Origin: Chelydra serpentina
Lineage: Eukaryota > Chordata > Testudines > Chelydridae
Assembly: GCA_037349315.1 (NCBI GenBank)
Contig: JBAIAC010000042.1
Location: 3,658,001 to 3,722,000 of the forward strand
Reading direction: 5' to 3'
Length of the DNA stretch: 64,000 nt
This document shows, piece after piece, positions 1 to 11,562 of this stretch. How positions within the stretch are numbered: the first letter of the stretch is position 1; each line of letters opens with the position of its first letter. The notes beneath the pieces are model-generated. The model was given only the letters and a program-made list of their open reading frames with translations. It was not told the DNA's origin and did no database searches. The position numbers and the translations under genes are program-made.

Positions 1-347
1 CCACCCGCAGCCAAGTTCCCCTTCTGCCCCCGTCATCCCCACTTACCAACTCCTCCCCCTCCCTCCTAGCACTTCCCACCTGCCCTGAAGTAGCTGTTTC
101 CCGGTGTTTTGGATGCCCCAGCGGGCAGGGGAAAGAGCAGGAACGCGGCAAGGTGAGGCTGGGGCAAGGATTTGTGGGAAGGGATAGAATGGGGACAGGG
201 TGAGGGTGGAGCAGGGGCAGGAAGAGGCTAGTTGAGCAAAAAAAAAACTGGAGGAAGACCGGAAATCGGGACAAATGGCGTCCCGACCAAGCAGTGGTTG
301 GGACACGGGACAAACAAAGAAAAATCGGGACATCTGGTCACCCTAGC
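1..347 (-). repeat. MITE-like repeat, left part cut by window edge
   Basis: Read on the minus strand from 347 the sequence starts with the motif GGTGACCAGATGTCCCGAT, the same start seen in two short elements at 54893-55017 and 63787-63902. The inner part differs and is C-rich. No gene is visible here; open frames in this stretch are low-complexity. Family not identified. Confidence 0.4.
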
Positions 348-659
348 AGGGCCAGGGGCAGAGTGGGGGTTTGAGCACCCCCCCCCCCACTAGAGGTGAA
401 GTCTGTGCCTATGCCTGTGTGTACTAGGCTGAGGACTCTCACACCTTCCCTTTTGGCCCCTGTAGCCCTCTGAAAGGGATGTTTCCATGTCTGTTATGGT
501 CAGCATATTACGTTATTCATGGTCTCTGTGAATTCAAACCCAGAGCAGCAGGAGGCAGGACTTAGTACTACAGTGACACAGATGCCATGGAAGAAAAAAG
601 AACAAACACGTTAACAATGCACAAAATTACCAGACACAGTGGACAGCACCTCACCGGTC

Positions 660-792
660 TCAAGTATCAGAGGGGTAGCCGTGTTAGTCTGGATCTGCAG
701 AAGCGACAAAGGGTCCTGTGGCACCTTATAGACTAACAGAGGTATTGAAGCATAAGCTTTCGTGGGTCAATACCCACTTCTTCGGATGCAAG
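660..792 (-). repeat. Interspersed repeat, also present at 17841
   Basis: This stretch is related in reverse complement to 17841-17935: both carry the core GTGGCACCTTA/TAAGGTGCCAC, the AAGCTTTCGTGGG-like block and the CAGATGCA-like end. Two copies in opposite orientation in one window show it is dispersed. It resembles a repeat common in turtle and crocodilian genomes, possibly the 3' end of a Penelope-like element, but I cannot assign the family. Confidence 0.55.
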
Positions 793-2240
793 CAGTGTCC
801 TCACCGGTGACATTCAGTTCACAAGGGCTAGACATTAACTCATCAACTTAAATGGAAGCTTAGGGCTTGTCCACACACGAATCTAACCCAGCAATCCATG
901 ATCATGGAGAAACACACACAAGCCTATGTTCACCAAGGCCACACAGCAGTCTGCCTCCAAACAGACGTCCCACTGTCAGTCCCTGCCAATTAATAACAAC
1001 GGGCACCTACCAGATAGTCCCGGCTTTTCCCCTCTCCAGTCACTTTCAATCCCAGCAGTTTATTTCTCTCTTTCCTCAGAGTTTTCAAATGGGCCTGGAT
1101 TTTTTCCTGAAGAACCATAAAGGATTTGAGAGGTTTCATTTAGATGGTTGAGAGCGGTGTGGAGCTGGGTGTTTTTCCACCCAAACCCCAAGATGATTGT
1201 TGGTGAATTGCTTTGCGACATCAGGACCACCAAGGAGATGAAACTTAATTAATGCAGATTGGGAGTGTGTCATATTCTGACTTGTTACCAATTCAGGTTC
1301 AGGTATTTTAGTAATTAAAGAGAGATCTCAATTGTAACCAAGCTTTATTAGTATTTATGAATTGATTAGTGGTCTAGCACATAACAGGGCACTGGAGTCA
1401 CATGGGGGTCAATCAATAAACCTGGGTTTGAGAAGGTTTAACGAACAAAATGACACAAATCCCAGAAGCCACCAGGTCCCTGGATGTGGCTTTGTCCGGT
1501 GAAAAAGAGACAGGAGGAAACTGAGGATGCAGGAGGACACCCGTGAGGGTGGGGGCAGGAGTGGGGGGGGGTGGCACTTCGATGCAGAATGATGCAGGTG
1601 GGAGCACACTGACAAAGGCGGTGGTGGGGCCCACGCAGGCCGACTGATACAGTTGGGGGTGGGCCCATGCAGGCAGGCGTGGGGATGTCCTATGTTCTGG
1701 GGATGCCTCAATGGCCACCTTAATTAAACAGGCTGATTTGAGTTAAGAACAGTTGGGGTTTGCCCCAGTGCTGCCCTAACCCCTTTCTGTGGCAATGCCC
1801 CCTGGGCAGGTACCACACGGTCCCATTCCCTCATAAAGATCCTGGAAGCAGTGCATTCTGGGAGATTTCAAAAGGCTGCCTGATGGGACTAACGGAACCA
1901 CTCTGGCTGGTCCTTGCCCACGTACACCCTAGAACAGGTCAGACGGGTTAGTTTTGTTACAATCCAGTGTAATCCCCGTGGTATTTGGCATGGACCTGAG
2001 CTGTCTGGAGCCCTTTTGTGTGTGGATTCAAGGTGCTTGGTGTCCACACAGTGTTTAGCCCAGTGATCTCCTCTGGTGCAGGCCGGCAGCATCTGAGTTT
2101 AACCCCTCGTGGAGCAGCACAGGAATTCAGAATCCCAGTAAGAAACCTCCTCTCCCTGCTGGGCCTGGGATCTTTACCAAGGCGTCTTTTCCTCCTAATG
2201 GTCGCACTTCATCACTGCTCAGTGCTGCTGGGGGTGGGGA
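793..2240. other. No gene recognised; possible LTR-derived sequence
   Basis: I see no coding exon here. The part 1290-1990 carries features common in turtle LTRs (an AAGCTTTATTAGTA-type stretch, G-rich low complexity near 1545-1580), but no boundaries or target duplication could be found, so it is not called as an element. Confidence 0.3.
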
Positions 2241-2245
2241 GGGGG

Positions 2246-2500
2246 AGGCAGTGTAGCCTAGTGGATAGGACACTGCACTTGGACTTGGAAAAGCAGGGGT
2301 TATACCCAGCCCTGCCACTGACCTACTGAGTGACATTGGACAAGTCACTCCCCCTCACTGTGCCAGAGTTCCCCTCCCACCTTTTGTCTGTCTTGTCCAG
2401 TTAGACTGCAAATGGCTCAGGGTTTTGTGCAGGGCCCCCACAATCGAGGTCAGACCTCATCTGGGGTCTGTAGGGGTTTCTGGGATGCAAATAACAATAT
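2246..2500 (+). repeat. MIR-like core SINE
   Basis: The sequence has the layout of an ancient CORE-SINE: a tRNA-like A-box stretch (GTAGCCTAGTGGATAGGACA), a B-box-like GGGTTATACCC, then a conserved core (CTGCCACTGACC, TGGACAAGTCAC). It is old and diverged. The assignment rests on pattern recall, not alignment. Confidence 0.6.
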
Positions 2501-2829
2501 TAAACACTGTGATACAATCAGTTATAACAGCCACCGCTTGTAACTCCCCTTCTGCAATCTGAAAGCAGCCCCCTCACATAGCCTGGCCTGCAGCTCTTGT
2601 GAATCAAGCACCATCTAGAATCAAACCTCACTGATCATTTAACAGCTTCTGGTCTGTAGGAAGGTCCCACAGTTCACTGGTAGGAGCTGGGTTTGAAAAG
2701 GATTCAGCTGCCCAGAGAAAACTTTCCCACATCAGACAAATTTAAAATCTTCCTCTCTTGCCTTTCTCGCCAGGCTGGAGTATCGTTTATGTGTATATCC
2801 ACTTTCATGCAATCAAGGCTACACCTAGC

Positions 2830-3946
2830 TGAATGACGCAGTTACACCTGTGTCAGGCAGGGCTGCCAACGGAGGAGGCAAAAGGGGCAGCTGCCCCGGG
2901 GCCTGGTGATTTAAAAGGGCCTGGGGCTCCTGGCAGCCACCACTGGTATAGCACAAACAGTGGTGGCCGGAGCCCCAAACCCTTTAAATTGCCGCTGGAG
3001 CCCCATGTGGCACGGCCTGGGACCGTGCTGAAGGGCTGTCTGGGGTAGGCTAGCCCCAGCCCCGCCCCTTCTCCCTGAGGCCCTGCCTCTTCCGGAGGCC
3101 CGGAGCTGTCTCTCCCCACCCCCCAGTTCCCCCGCCCCTTCTTGCCCAGAGGCCCATCAAGTTATTGCCCATTAGACTGAACAGCAACTCTGTATCTTGT
3201 GCTCCCGGACAGCTTGCTGGATGGGAAACACCATGTGAGCTGTGACAGCCCAGGACAGACAGGAAACCCGACAGATTGAAGTTTGATCCTCTTCACAGAA
3301 CAGTTTCAGAGCCTCTTCCTGGTGTTCCCCGCACACCCCGCCCCCTCCTGCCCCCTGTGCAGCCTCTAAACTCAGCTGTTCCTATGGGGGCAGGCCCCCA
3401 GCCACTGAGCACCCCCAACCTCCCACCCACCCGCTGAGCAGGCAGCCCCAGCCTCCCTGGCCCCAGAGCACAGGGATGGCACGTGGCCCCAGCCTGAAGC
3501 CCAGGCAGTCCCAGGAGACTGAGGGTCCGGGAGCCGTGGCGGAAGTGGGTGTGTGTGTGTGTGTCTGGGGGCGGAGTGTGGGCGGGGCTATGCCTGGCAG
3601 TTGGGGAAGGCTTTGCCTTCCGCTGCCTCTGATACCCGCCGCCCAGGCTGTCAGGGGTGTGGTGAGCGCAGCTCATGCCTGGCCCGGCAGCAGCCCAGAC
3701 ACATCTTGCTTCAGTCCTTGTGTGTGAGGAAAGTGCCTCACATGGAGCTCTAGTGCCCACGTCTCCCCAATGACAGGCTGGGTCCCGACCATCAGTGGCC
3801 AAGGCTCCCTGCAACTGCGGGGGAGAGATTTAGGTGGATCCAGGGATCAGGGAGAAAATCTGGGAAACTGGGAGATTCTGTGGCTCTGAGAGACTGAGTC
3901 TGAAAAGGGAAGAATTGAATTAACCCAGATCCACAGTGTGTCCTAC
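2830..3946. other. GC-rich repeat-derived sequence, no gene
   Basis: Starts with CAGGGCTGCCAAC, a hAT-like terminus, followed by G/C-rich low-complexity DNA with a (TG)n run near 3549-3565. The matching right end and a target duplication were not found. Neither strand shows a B30.2 or coiled-coil exon that could belong to the TRIM exon at 3947. Confidence 0.35.
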
Positions 3947-4363
3947 CTTGTATTTCTGGGCAGCCTGGTCCAGGAGAAGCACCGGGTGAGATCTGTGCTT
4001 GGGGGATCTCTCACAAACCACACACACGGCTTCCCCGTCCTCATCACAGAACAGATCCAGGGCTTTGCCGTGTCTCTCACACAGATTCTTATTTCCTGGT
4101 TTGAAATCCAGTTGTTTGATTTTTTCCACTATATTTGCTAGCTGATTGTTTTTTCTGAGAGCCCCTTTCTGGATTCGGGCTCTGCAGCTGGGGCAGCACA
4201 AGAGGTCAGAGTCCTGCTCTGCCCATGTCTCACAGTGCTGAGTGATGCAGACCCAGCAGAAGTTGTGCCCGCACTGTATGGTCACTGGGTCCGTGAGATA
4301 TTCCTGGCAGATGGGACAGTTGGTTTCCTCTTGGATTTCCCGTACAGGAATCCCTGAGGCCAT
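3947..4363 (-). CDS. TRIM-family protein, first coding exon (RING + B-box 2)
   Basis: This single exon encodes the N-terminal 139 residues of a tripartite-motif protein, a RING-type E3 ubiquitin ligase family. The RING finger is a full C3HC4 set at C16, C19, C31, H33, C36, C39, C57 and C60, and the B-box follows at C95, H98, C106, D109, C114, C117, H123 and H126; all ligands are intact. The ATG at 4361-4363 is chosen because MASGIPV leads straight into the RING; an in-frame ATG 17 codons upstream (4412-4414) has no family support. The exon ends AAG|GTAGGA with the donor at 3945-3946, phase 0, as in TRIM genes that splice next to coiled-coil exons. No coiled-coil or B30.2 exon is found between 1 and 3946, so the rest probably lies left of the window; a truncated copy is the alternative. 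Which TRIM member it is cannot be said. Confidence 0.88.
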
Positions 4364-5318
4364 GGCTGCTGGGACCTCTGGGCTTCTGTTCTCACTGCTT
4401 CTGCGCCAGATCATAAATTGTTTTGTTGATAGTGGAAAAATACAAATACATAAATAAAATGTTAGTTTTTAATTCCATTCCATTTGTTTCATGACAGACA
4501 TTCTTTTGAGTTGATTCATTAAAAAATAGAACTGTAAAAATGAAACAAAAATAATTTTGTTCAAAGTAGTGATGAAAAATAATTTCCCTGGGTTAACCAT
4601 GCCCACAGATTTGCTCATGAGGCTTTTCACATGGCAGAGAACAATCTGTCTCACAGTATGTTACATTGCCTCTCTCACAGGCATGTCATCAAACCTGCTA
4701 TCCTCTCTTCCATAGCTCCTTCGCCACAAAAAATACAAGGCAACGTGAACTTGCCCATGGGATAACAATGTTACCCTGGATACACACAATCAGATGGGTA
4801 CCAAAGTCCCTGTTTAAGATGCTTTAGTCTCAGTTTCAGAAGCACTTCAATGCAGAAAATTCCTAATGACTCCTATAGGTGCCTAAACTCACCCAGTGCA
4901 GTGGTGCCAGATCCAGGAGGGTCCAGGGGGGGCCATGGTCTCTGCACTTTTTAATATGGGCCTAGTCGCCTTGGGAAGGCACAAAGCAGCAGAGGCAGGG
5001 GCTGTAATTTGCAGTGGAGGAGCTGATCATGCCCTGCTCTGTCCACTGTTCCTCCTCTTCCCCCTGATGTCTGTCCCCTGGCCAGGCTGAAAGCCAGAGC
5101 CGGGCTGTGATAAGAGCTGCCCAGGGAGCCTGGGCTGCTGTGGGGAGCCCCATATCCTCCACCTGCCCTGAGATGCAGGGACAAAGGTCAAGGACTGCTC
5201 TTGGGCATCTTGGAGGCTGCCCAGGGCAGTGGAGTTGTAAGGATCAGGCCTTTTTCTGTAGCCTTATTGTAAGGCCTAAAGTCTTCGTCTGCAGCCAGAT
5301 TAGAAGAGCAGCAACTAT
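4364..5318. other. Upstream flank of the TRIM exon, no gene seen
   Basis: AT-rich single-copy-looking sequence next to the TRIM exon (4415-4900), then GC-rich repeat-like DNA. It may hold the 5'UTR and promoter of the minus-strand TRIM gene. I could not point to a convincing exon or promoter motif. Confidence 0.3.
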
Positions 5319-5502
5319 TAGAATCATAGAATCTCAGGGTTGGAAGGGACCTTAGGAGGTCATCTAGTCCAACCCCCAGCTCAAAGCAGGACCAATCCCC
5401 AAATTGTTGCCCCAGATCCCTAAATGGCCCCCTCAAGGATTGAACTCACAACCCTGGGTTTAGCAGGCCAATGCTCAAACCACTGAGCTATCCCTCCCCC
5501 CC
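5319..5502 (-). repeat. Cry-type SINE (tRNA head, CR1-like tail)
   Basis: On the minus strand the element begins GGGAGGGATAGCTCAGTGG, a pol III A box, followed by the B box GGTTGTGAGTTCAATCC, and ends with the CR1-like tail (CCTTCCAACCCTGAGATTCT...). This head/tail combination is the hallmark of the Cry SINEs of cryptodiran turtles. It is nearly the same as the copy at 44078-44267. Confidence 0.88.
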
Positions 5503-5570
5503 AGCTGAGAAGCAGGAAGTCACATCCTCACATTCCATATAAATTGCATTAAAACCATGTAATATCGGGC

Positions 5571-6300
5571 TGTTAAGAAGGAGGCCCTGTCCTAATGGCA
5601 CCCACTATCACCAAATAAGGAAACAGATCTTAAGATGGTAAAAGAAAACTGAGTTTGACGGCATTCTGTCTGGCAAGAAACTTCTTATCAATAGTTGTGG
5701 TTGTGGAATCCTCATTTCTTTATTGTTTTGTCTTTATGGTCCCCACTTCCCTATTGTTTGTCTGGATGAGCTCTGTCCGGTTCTCTGATAGTTTCTCTCT
5801 GTTGTATAATTAATTTTTCTAGGTGTAAATCAAATAAGGTGGTGGGGGATGATTGGTTAGAGGAATTGCGTTACAATATGTTAGGATTGGTTAGTAACAT
5901 TTTAGTAGAATGATTGGTTAAGGTCGAGCCAAGCAGAATATAAGGTTACGGCTGAGCCCTAGGAACCAGTGGGTGCCCCTAGAGTGTGTGAGTAACAGAG
6001 AATTTTGTGCGGGTAACGGAGTGTCTGGGGCTCCCCACAGAAGCCCAGACTCCCGGGGTGGCTCTTACCACTGCCCAGCTCTGGCTTCCGGCCTGGGTGG
6101 CACCTCAGGGGGAGGAGGAGGAGGAGCAGGGGACGGAGCCAGGTTCTGGTGCCGGTGGCGCCCCCAGTTCTACCCAGGTCCCGGCACTCCTGACTCAGTG
6201 TGTTTGTTGTTGTAATAAAAGTTCCCTCAGCACCTATGGTTTGAGCTCTGGGCACCTGCTCTGCTGTCTCCCTCCTGGCATCCAGGCTCAGTCCCAGAGT
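5571..6300 (+). repeat. LTR-like block with TATA and polyA signals
   Basis: Begins TGTTAAGAAGGAGGCCC, contains a TATA-like motif (CAGAATATAAGG, about 5935) and, about 280 bp downstream, AATAAA near 6215 followed by a GT-rich stretch. This U3-R-U5 order suggests a retroviral-type LTR. Exact ends and a target duplication were not found. Confidence 0.4.
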
Positions 6301-7107
6301 GATTCATTAACTCGGGAAAGACGGGCATTCGGCCGCCTAAGTCATGGGTGGGGCCATGGGTGGCTCGTGACCCTCTGGCTGGGGGAGGCTAGCCCCCAGC
6401 CGCACCCCTTCTAGCCAAAGTACCACCACTTCCGGGAGTCCAGAGCCTCCTGCCCCCCACCCCAGCTGCCAACCCCCATCCCAGGCTGGCTAGTGCCCAC
6501 AGCAGCCCCCCATATGCTGGGGCAGGCCCAGGGCAGGCGGCAGTGCTGGAGCCCCCACCCTGAGCCCCTGGAGCCCAGCGGCTCTGCTGAAGCGGGGCCC
6601 TGGGAGGTGGAGTGTGGGCGGGGCCATGCCTGACCATTTGGGGAAACTTAGCCTCCCCCACCCCCCGCCAATGGGTGGGGCCCAGTCTGGTAGCATCTTC
6701 TGAGTATGTCTAAAGGATCAGGCCTTGCAGGCAAGTTCACACAAAACACCTGTGGGCCGGAGGGAGATAAGAAGAGAGGAGGAGACTCCCACATAACTTT
6801 TACCCCAGGACTTAGGGCATTCCCCTGAGATGTGGGACCCCTTTGCTTCAAGTCCCCCCAACTTCAACATGCTGCCTACACAGCTGTTTTAGAGCACCAA
6901 TGCAAGCTCCAGTTTGTCGACCCAGGCTGGGAGGCTCAGAGCCATGGACTGTGTAGATGTGGCCCAGGGGCCTCTCTCTCCTCATTCTTTTATTTTATTT
7001 TTTTAAAATAGGAGTTTAGGCTCCTAATTTTGGCTTTGAGGATCATAGTGATTTTCTCAGTGCCGAACTTTTATACACGGTGCCCGAGACCAGAGCCCCA
7101 AACCCCT
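6301..7107. other. GC-rich repeat-like DNA, no gene
   Basis: High-GC, low-complexity sequence resembling 3400-3660, with a polypyrimidine/T-rich stretch near 6990. Long frames here exist because stops are rare in GC-rich DNA. No exon recognised. Confidence 0.3.
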
Positions 7108-7377
7108 CATAGAATCATAGCACTGGAAGGGATCTCGAGAGATCATCAAGCCCAGTCCCCTGCACTCATGGCAGGACTAGGTATTATCTAGACCAGTAGT
7201 TCTCTACCAGGGGTCCGGGGCCCCCAAGCAGGTTTCAGGGCAGCCTCCAAGCAAGGCCAGCATTAAACTCGCTGGGACCCAGGGCAGAAAGCTGAAGCCC
7301 CAATGCATGGGGCAATGTGGCTTCATAAGGGTCCCTCTGGCATGGGGCCACAGGCAATTGCCCTACTTGCTACCCGC

Positions 7378-7937
7378 TGTGATGAACTAGGACTGTTGTT
7401 AAGGTTTTCCCTGAGTACTGTGTGGGTGCCTCGGTTTCCCCTATGCAGTGCTTGAGTTTCTAGGTGGTGGAACAAGGGTGCATGAGTGTTACAGAGGGGC
7501 CTGGACACAGAGAAGGGCTGACACTCGGTCTCCTAGCAACCGATGGCCCCGGGCTCTGCCCTGCAAAGGTATGAGCTGAAGGTGTTCGAACAAAGGGATC
7601 AGGTGACCTCCTGGCCCGGGAAGCAGACAAAGGGGGAGGAGGGGCTGGAGAGTTGGGAGTTTGAAGCTGGCTGGGTAAGAGGGGGGAGAGGCAGACAGGG
7701 TCTGGCCTCCCTGCCCATTTGGAGCTGTGGGGCGAAATGCAGGGAGCCCCAAGCTGGGGTCTAAGCTCCCTGCCCCCCGGAAGGACCCGACTGAGGGGTC
7801 TTGGATGTACTGACAAGCTCTGGTTGGACTGTGTTCCTGGCATCTCTAATAAACCTTCTGTTCTACTGGCTGTCTGAGACTCCCAGTGAATCCGGGGAAG
7901 AGGGGTGCAGGGCCGGACTCCCCTATACTCCGTGACA
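7378..7937 (+). repeat. 5' LTR of the gypsy element
   Basis: Runs from TGTGATGAAC to CTCCGTGACA. Contains an AATAAA polyadenylation motif near 7849. A primer-binding-like TGGTGGCAGCGGTGGGAT starts 2 bp after the LTR, at 7940. Differs from the 3' LTR at three sites seen by eye (G/T near 7638, T/C near 7677, T/G near 7873). Confidence 0.92.
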
Positions 7938-8399
7938 ACTGGTGGCAGCGGTGGGATGTTCTGCACCCCGTGAACGGCGCTTCCTGCAGTAAGTAACTGG
8001 GGAGCAGTAGAACGAAGGGGGGCTAACGAGGACCAGGCGTGCTGAAGGCTCACTGAGGAGCGGTTTCGGGGAGCGGAGGAGCTACGCTTAACCCCTGGGA
8101 GTGTGTGACCAGCAAGAAGGACTGTGCAATGATGGGGTCCCCCTGGGGACTGCAGTGAGCAGTCCCAGGGGCGGAGGAGCCTACGGCTTGGCCCTGGGAG
8201 AGAGAAGGATTTTTGCGGTGACAGGGTTCCCCTGGGGGTGCCGTGAGTGGACCCAGGGGCGGAGGAGCTGCAGCTCGACCCTGGCAAAGAGGCGGTGACC
8301 TGGAGAAGGGCTGGCACACTTGGGGTTCTTCCTGGAAACCGTGGGGAGCTAAGAGCACACAGGCCTGTGGATCCACAGCAACTTGGGAGCAGTGACGTG

Positions 8400-10517
8400 A
8401 TGGCGTATCGCCTTCTCCTTAAGAAGAGCATTGTAACGCTGTGCAAAAAGAGAGGGATACCCATTGGAAAGCTCACTAAAGCCCAGTTAATCACGCGGCT
8501 GGAGGAGGATGACCATTCCAGGGAGCAGATTCCTGAGCCCAATGGGGCTACAGCAGGATCTGGGAGCAGCTGGAGTGATAGCCTGGCATCCCCAAGAGTC
8601 TGGTCCCCAACCAGACGGGGGTCTTCGCGATCGGGTTCCCCAGCAGGGGATCGGAGACGGATGGGACTGGAGCTGAGTCCGAGAGAGCAAGAGGACGGTG
8701 AGAGACAGCAAGAGCCCGAGAAAGACCTACAGAAGAAGCAGCAGTGTGAACTTGCGGTGGTGGAACGGAGAGGCATAGGGGACTGGCCAGGGGTAAGTGG
8801 GGACAGATCCCGGGGTGCCAGCTCCGCAGGGAACCTCGATCCTAAATTGCTGCCCTTGGTTAAGGAGGGTGGGGATGTGGAGGCCCACCTCACTGCCTTG
8901 GAGCAGGCTGGTGATTGGAACCAGGGAGACCCTGCGGAAAAGCCCCGGGATCTAACCCCCTTGCTGGGTCCCAAGGCCATAAACTCCACCAGCCAGATGG
9001 GTGGGATGGTGGACGGATTTCCACTCCTGGCCCTGGACTCAAGCCCTATGGACCCCCAGTGGAAGCGGAAGCTGATGGTCAATGGAGAGACATTCGGGGG
9101 GTGGCAAGACCCCGGGACAGAGAGAATTGTGGTCAGGCCCCGGGTGGTGCACCCCCACCAGCTGCTGAGGGGCTGTGTGACCTGGGTGAGGGTCCCAGGG
9201 ACGGACCCATTCACCCTGCCTATGGCCCAGATCCCTGTGCAGACCCAGGAGGGGTCGGACTGGCAGGTGGTTGGGGGTCTCCAGGATATCAGCGGTGAGG
9301 TGCTGTTGGGGGGTGACTGTGTATCTTTGGGACAGGATCCAGGCCCTGTAACGGCCGAGGATTTGAATTTGAACTCAGGAAACCAATTGGCTAAGAGGGA
9401 AATGGTCAGTGAAAATGCAAATGACCTGGCTGGCAGTGGGGAGGAGCTGCCAGGCTCCGGTTACCTGCCTGCCTGTAACCAGACCCCTAGGGCGGGGTGG
9501 GACAGAGAGATGCTCCCCACCCCCCTACACAATGGAGAGGTGGCTCAGGCAGTCTCTGATGCTGTGACCAAAGCAGCGAGCTCGCTGCCTGGCCCCACAG
9601 GGACAGCCAAGGCAGCGCTGAGCACCGGGGGAGCAGAGACCCCAGCTGAGTGGGGGGACACACAGGCAGGGCAGGACGGCTGCCAACCAGGCTTGCCTGG
9701 TCCAGAGGTGCTGCCGGGAAGTGATTCCACGGCAGGGAGGGAGCCACCAGGGACAGGGCTCAGTGGGGCGGTGACCCCAGGCCTGGCCAGTGAGCTGCAG
9801 AGGGATCCCGCCTTGGAGAAGCTAAGGAAACTTGCTGGCCACAGCGCTGCAAACCCCCTTGGGGAAGACTGCAGAGACAGATCCCTGTGGGAGAAGGGAT
9901 TCCTGTGCCGGGAATGGGCTGCCCAAGGGGAAGTAGAACTGTGGGGAATCAGGAGGCAGCCAGTGAGGCCCCAGAAGTATCAGCACCGGTTATTACACCT
10001 GGCCCAGGGGAAGGAAGAAGATCCCTGGAGGTCCCTGCCCATCAGAGAGGAACCTTTCCAGAAGGTGGCTATGAATAGGGTGGGCCCCCTCAGCAGGGCA
10101 ACCCGGTCGGGGAAGAAGTACATTCTGGTGGTGGTAGATTTTGCCACCCGCTACCCCGACGCGGTGCCCTTATCCTCCATTGAAGCAGACACCGTGGCGG
10201 ATGCGCTGCTGACCATTTTCAGCCGAGTGGGGTTCCCCAAGGAAGGCCTGACAGACCAAGGGTCCAACTTCATGTCGGCCCTGCTCCGGTGCTTGTGGGA
10301 GAAATGTGGGGTCCGGCACAGTTGGGCCTCAGCATATTATCCCCAGTTCAACGGGCTGGTGGAGAGAGTTCAGGGGACCGTGAGGCTGATGTTGAAGACT
10401 TGCATAAATCAGCATCCACAGGACTGGGACAAGTACCTGCCCCACCGATGGCAAAGGAAGTGCCCCAGGAATCACCAGGGGGCTTCCCTTTCAAGCTGTG
10501 GTATGGGAGGAGAGTAA
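8400..10517 (+). pseudogene. Gypsy gag-pol-like frame with integrase core
   Basis: The ATG at 8400 begins a gag-like N-terminus (MAYRLLLKKS..., with GKLTKAQLITRLEE). A protease-like stretch ends in EVLLGGDC (about 9295-9320). The integrase catalytic core follows with all three acidic residues: Asp at 10137 (VVDFATRYP), Asp at 10254 (LTDQGSNF) and Glu at 10362 (GLVERVQG), spaced D-39-D-36-E in codon steps, matching the D,D(35)E rule. The zinc-binding region normally upstream of the core looks shortened. The frame closes at 10517, with the next part continuing in another frame, so this is a disrupted polyprotein. Confidence 0.75.
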
Positions 10518-11190
10518 GGGGACCCCTAGAACCGGTAAGGGACGATTGGGAGGAGAAGGGGGAAGACCCCCTGATGGATCTCTCCCCTGAGATGGGAGGC
10601 CATCCTCCCATCAGGTGTCCCCCATTCAGAGTAACTGGGAAAAGAGCCCAGAACCTGGAGAGAGAGGCCAAGGACAGGCTGGCTTTAGAGGTGAACCAGT
10701 CATTCAACAGCCCAGGGCTGGCCAAGGTGGAGGCGATCAGAGATTGGCCTGTTCCCCAGACCAAGAAACAGGTCCAGGCCTTTAGCGGGATGGTGGGGTA
10801 CTACCAGAGGTTTGTACCCCCCTTAGCTCCCTAGCTGCCCCCATCACAGAGCTAGGTAAGAAGGGGAAGCCAGACGAGGCAGTCTGGACCGAGCAGGGCC
10901 AGAGGGCTCTCTGTGCACTGAAGGAGGCTCTAATCCAGGGCCCAATAGATCGAGTAAACCCAGACCAGGCCAAGCGCTGTACAGTGTTCACCGAAGCCTC
11001 AGACACAGGGCTGGGCGCGGTGCTGATGCAGGCCTATGCGAAGGGGGAGAGACACCCCATCGGGTATCTGAGCAAGGAGTTGCTGCCCTGGAGGCAGAAC
11101 GGTCAGGCCATAGAGAAGGAATGCCTGGCCATGGTGCAGGCCCTTAAGAAGCAGCAGCCGGATCTATTTGGGTGGCACTTTACGGGGTAT
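10518..11190 (+). pseudogene. Gypsy RT remnant and RNase H
   Basis: After the integrase tail (FKLWYGRRVRGPLEP in frame 2) an RT N-terminal stretch (HPPIRCPPFRV) joins directly, near 10712-10716, to the RT C-terminal stretch KVEAIRDWPVPQTKKQV. The whole RT catalytic core is deleted between them. The RNase H segment at 10984-11180 contains FTEASDTGLGAVL and AIEKECLAMVQALKK; the usual first acidic Asp reads Glu. The segments need frame changes to be joined, so this is non-functional. Confidence 0.75.
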
Positions 11191-11562
11191 AGTCACCATT
11201 CCGCCCCAACGTGGCTGCATCCAGGAAAAAGGGCCGATGCCGAGCGGCTGGTGACAGAGACACGTGGGCAGAGAGGGGACCAGATCAAGAGGGAGGCTCT
11301 TAACCAAGAGAGCCCGAATTACAGCCCTCCAGACTGGAGCGCTGGGAAAAGACCTGATCTCAGCTTGAACCCCAGGGGTTTTGGGATGGGAAAAGGGCAC
11401 AGGCCGCATAAACCTTCCCACATGCGGCCTGCGGGTGCCATCAAGCACCCCCGACCTAAGGGAGCACGTGGAACTGGAACGCCCTGGTGTGACCGGGTTC
11501 GAACTTCCCCAGGTCACTGGCTAAAGTGACCCCGCTCAGTTCGGTCTCGAAGGGGGGAGAGA

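Noticed and set aside
5440..5500. tRNA gene
   Set aside because: The A and B boxes belong to a Cry SINE with a CR1 tail, present three times in the window; no complete cloverleaf is needed to explain it.
7460..9214. Minus-strand open frame of 584 codons
   Set aside because: It is antisense to the gypsy 5' LTR and gag region. GC-rich DNA with few stops explains it; the part over the LTR recurs antisense to the 3' LTR.
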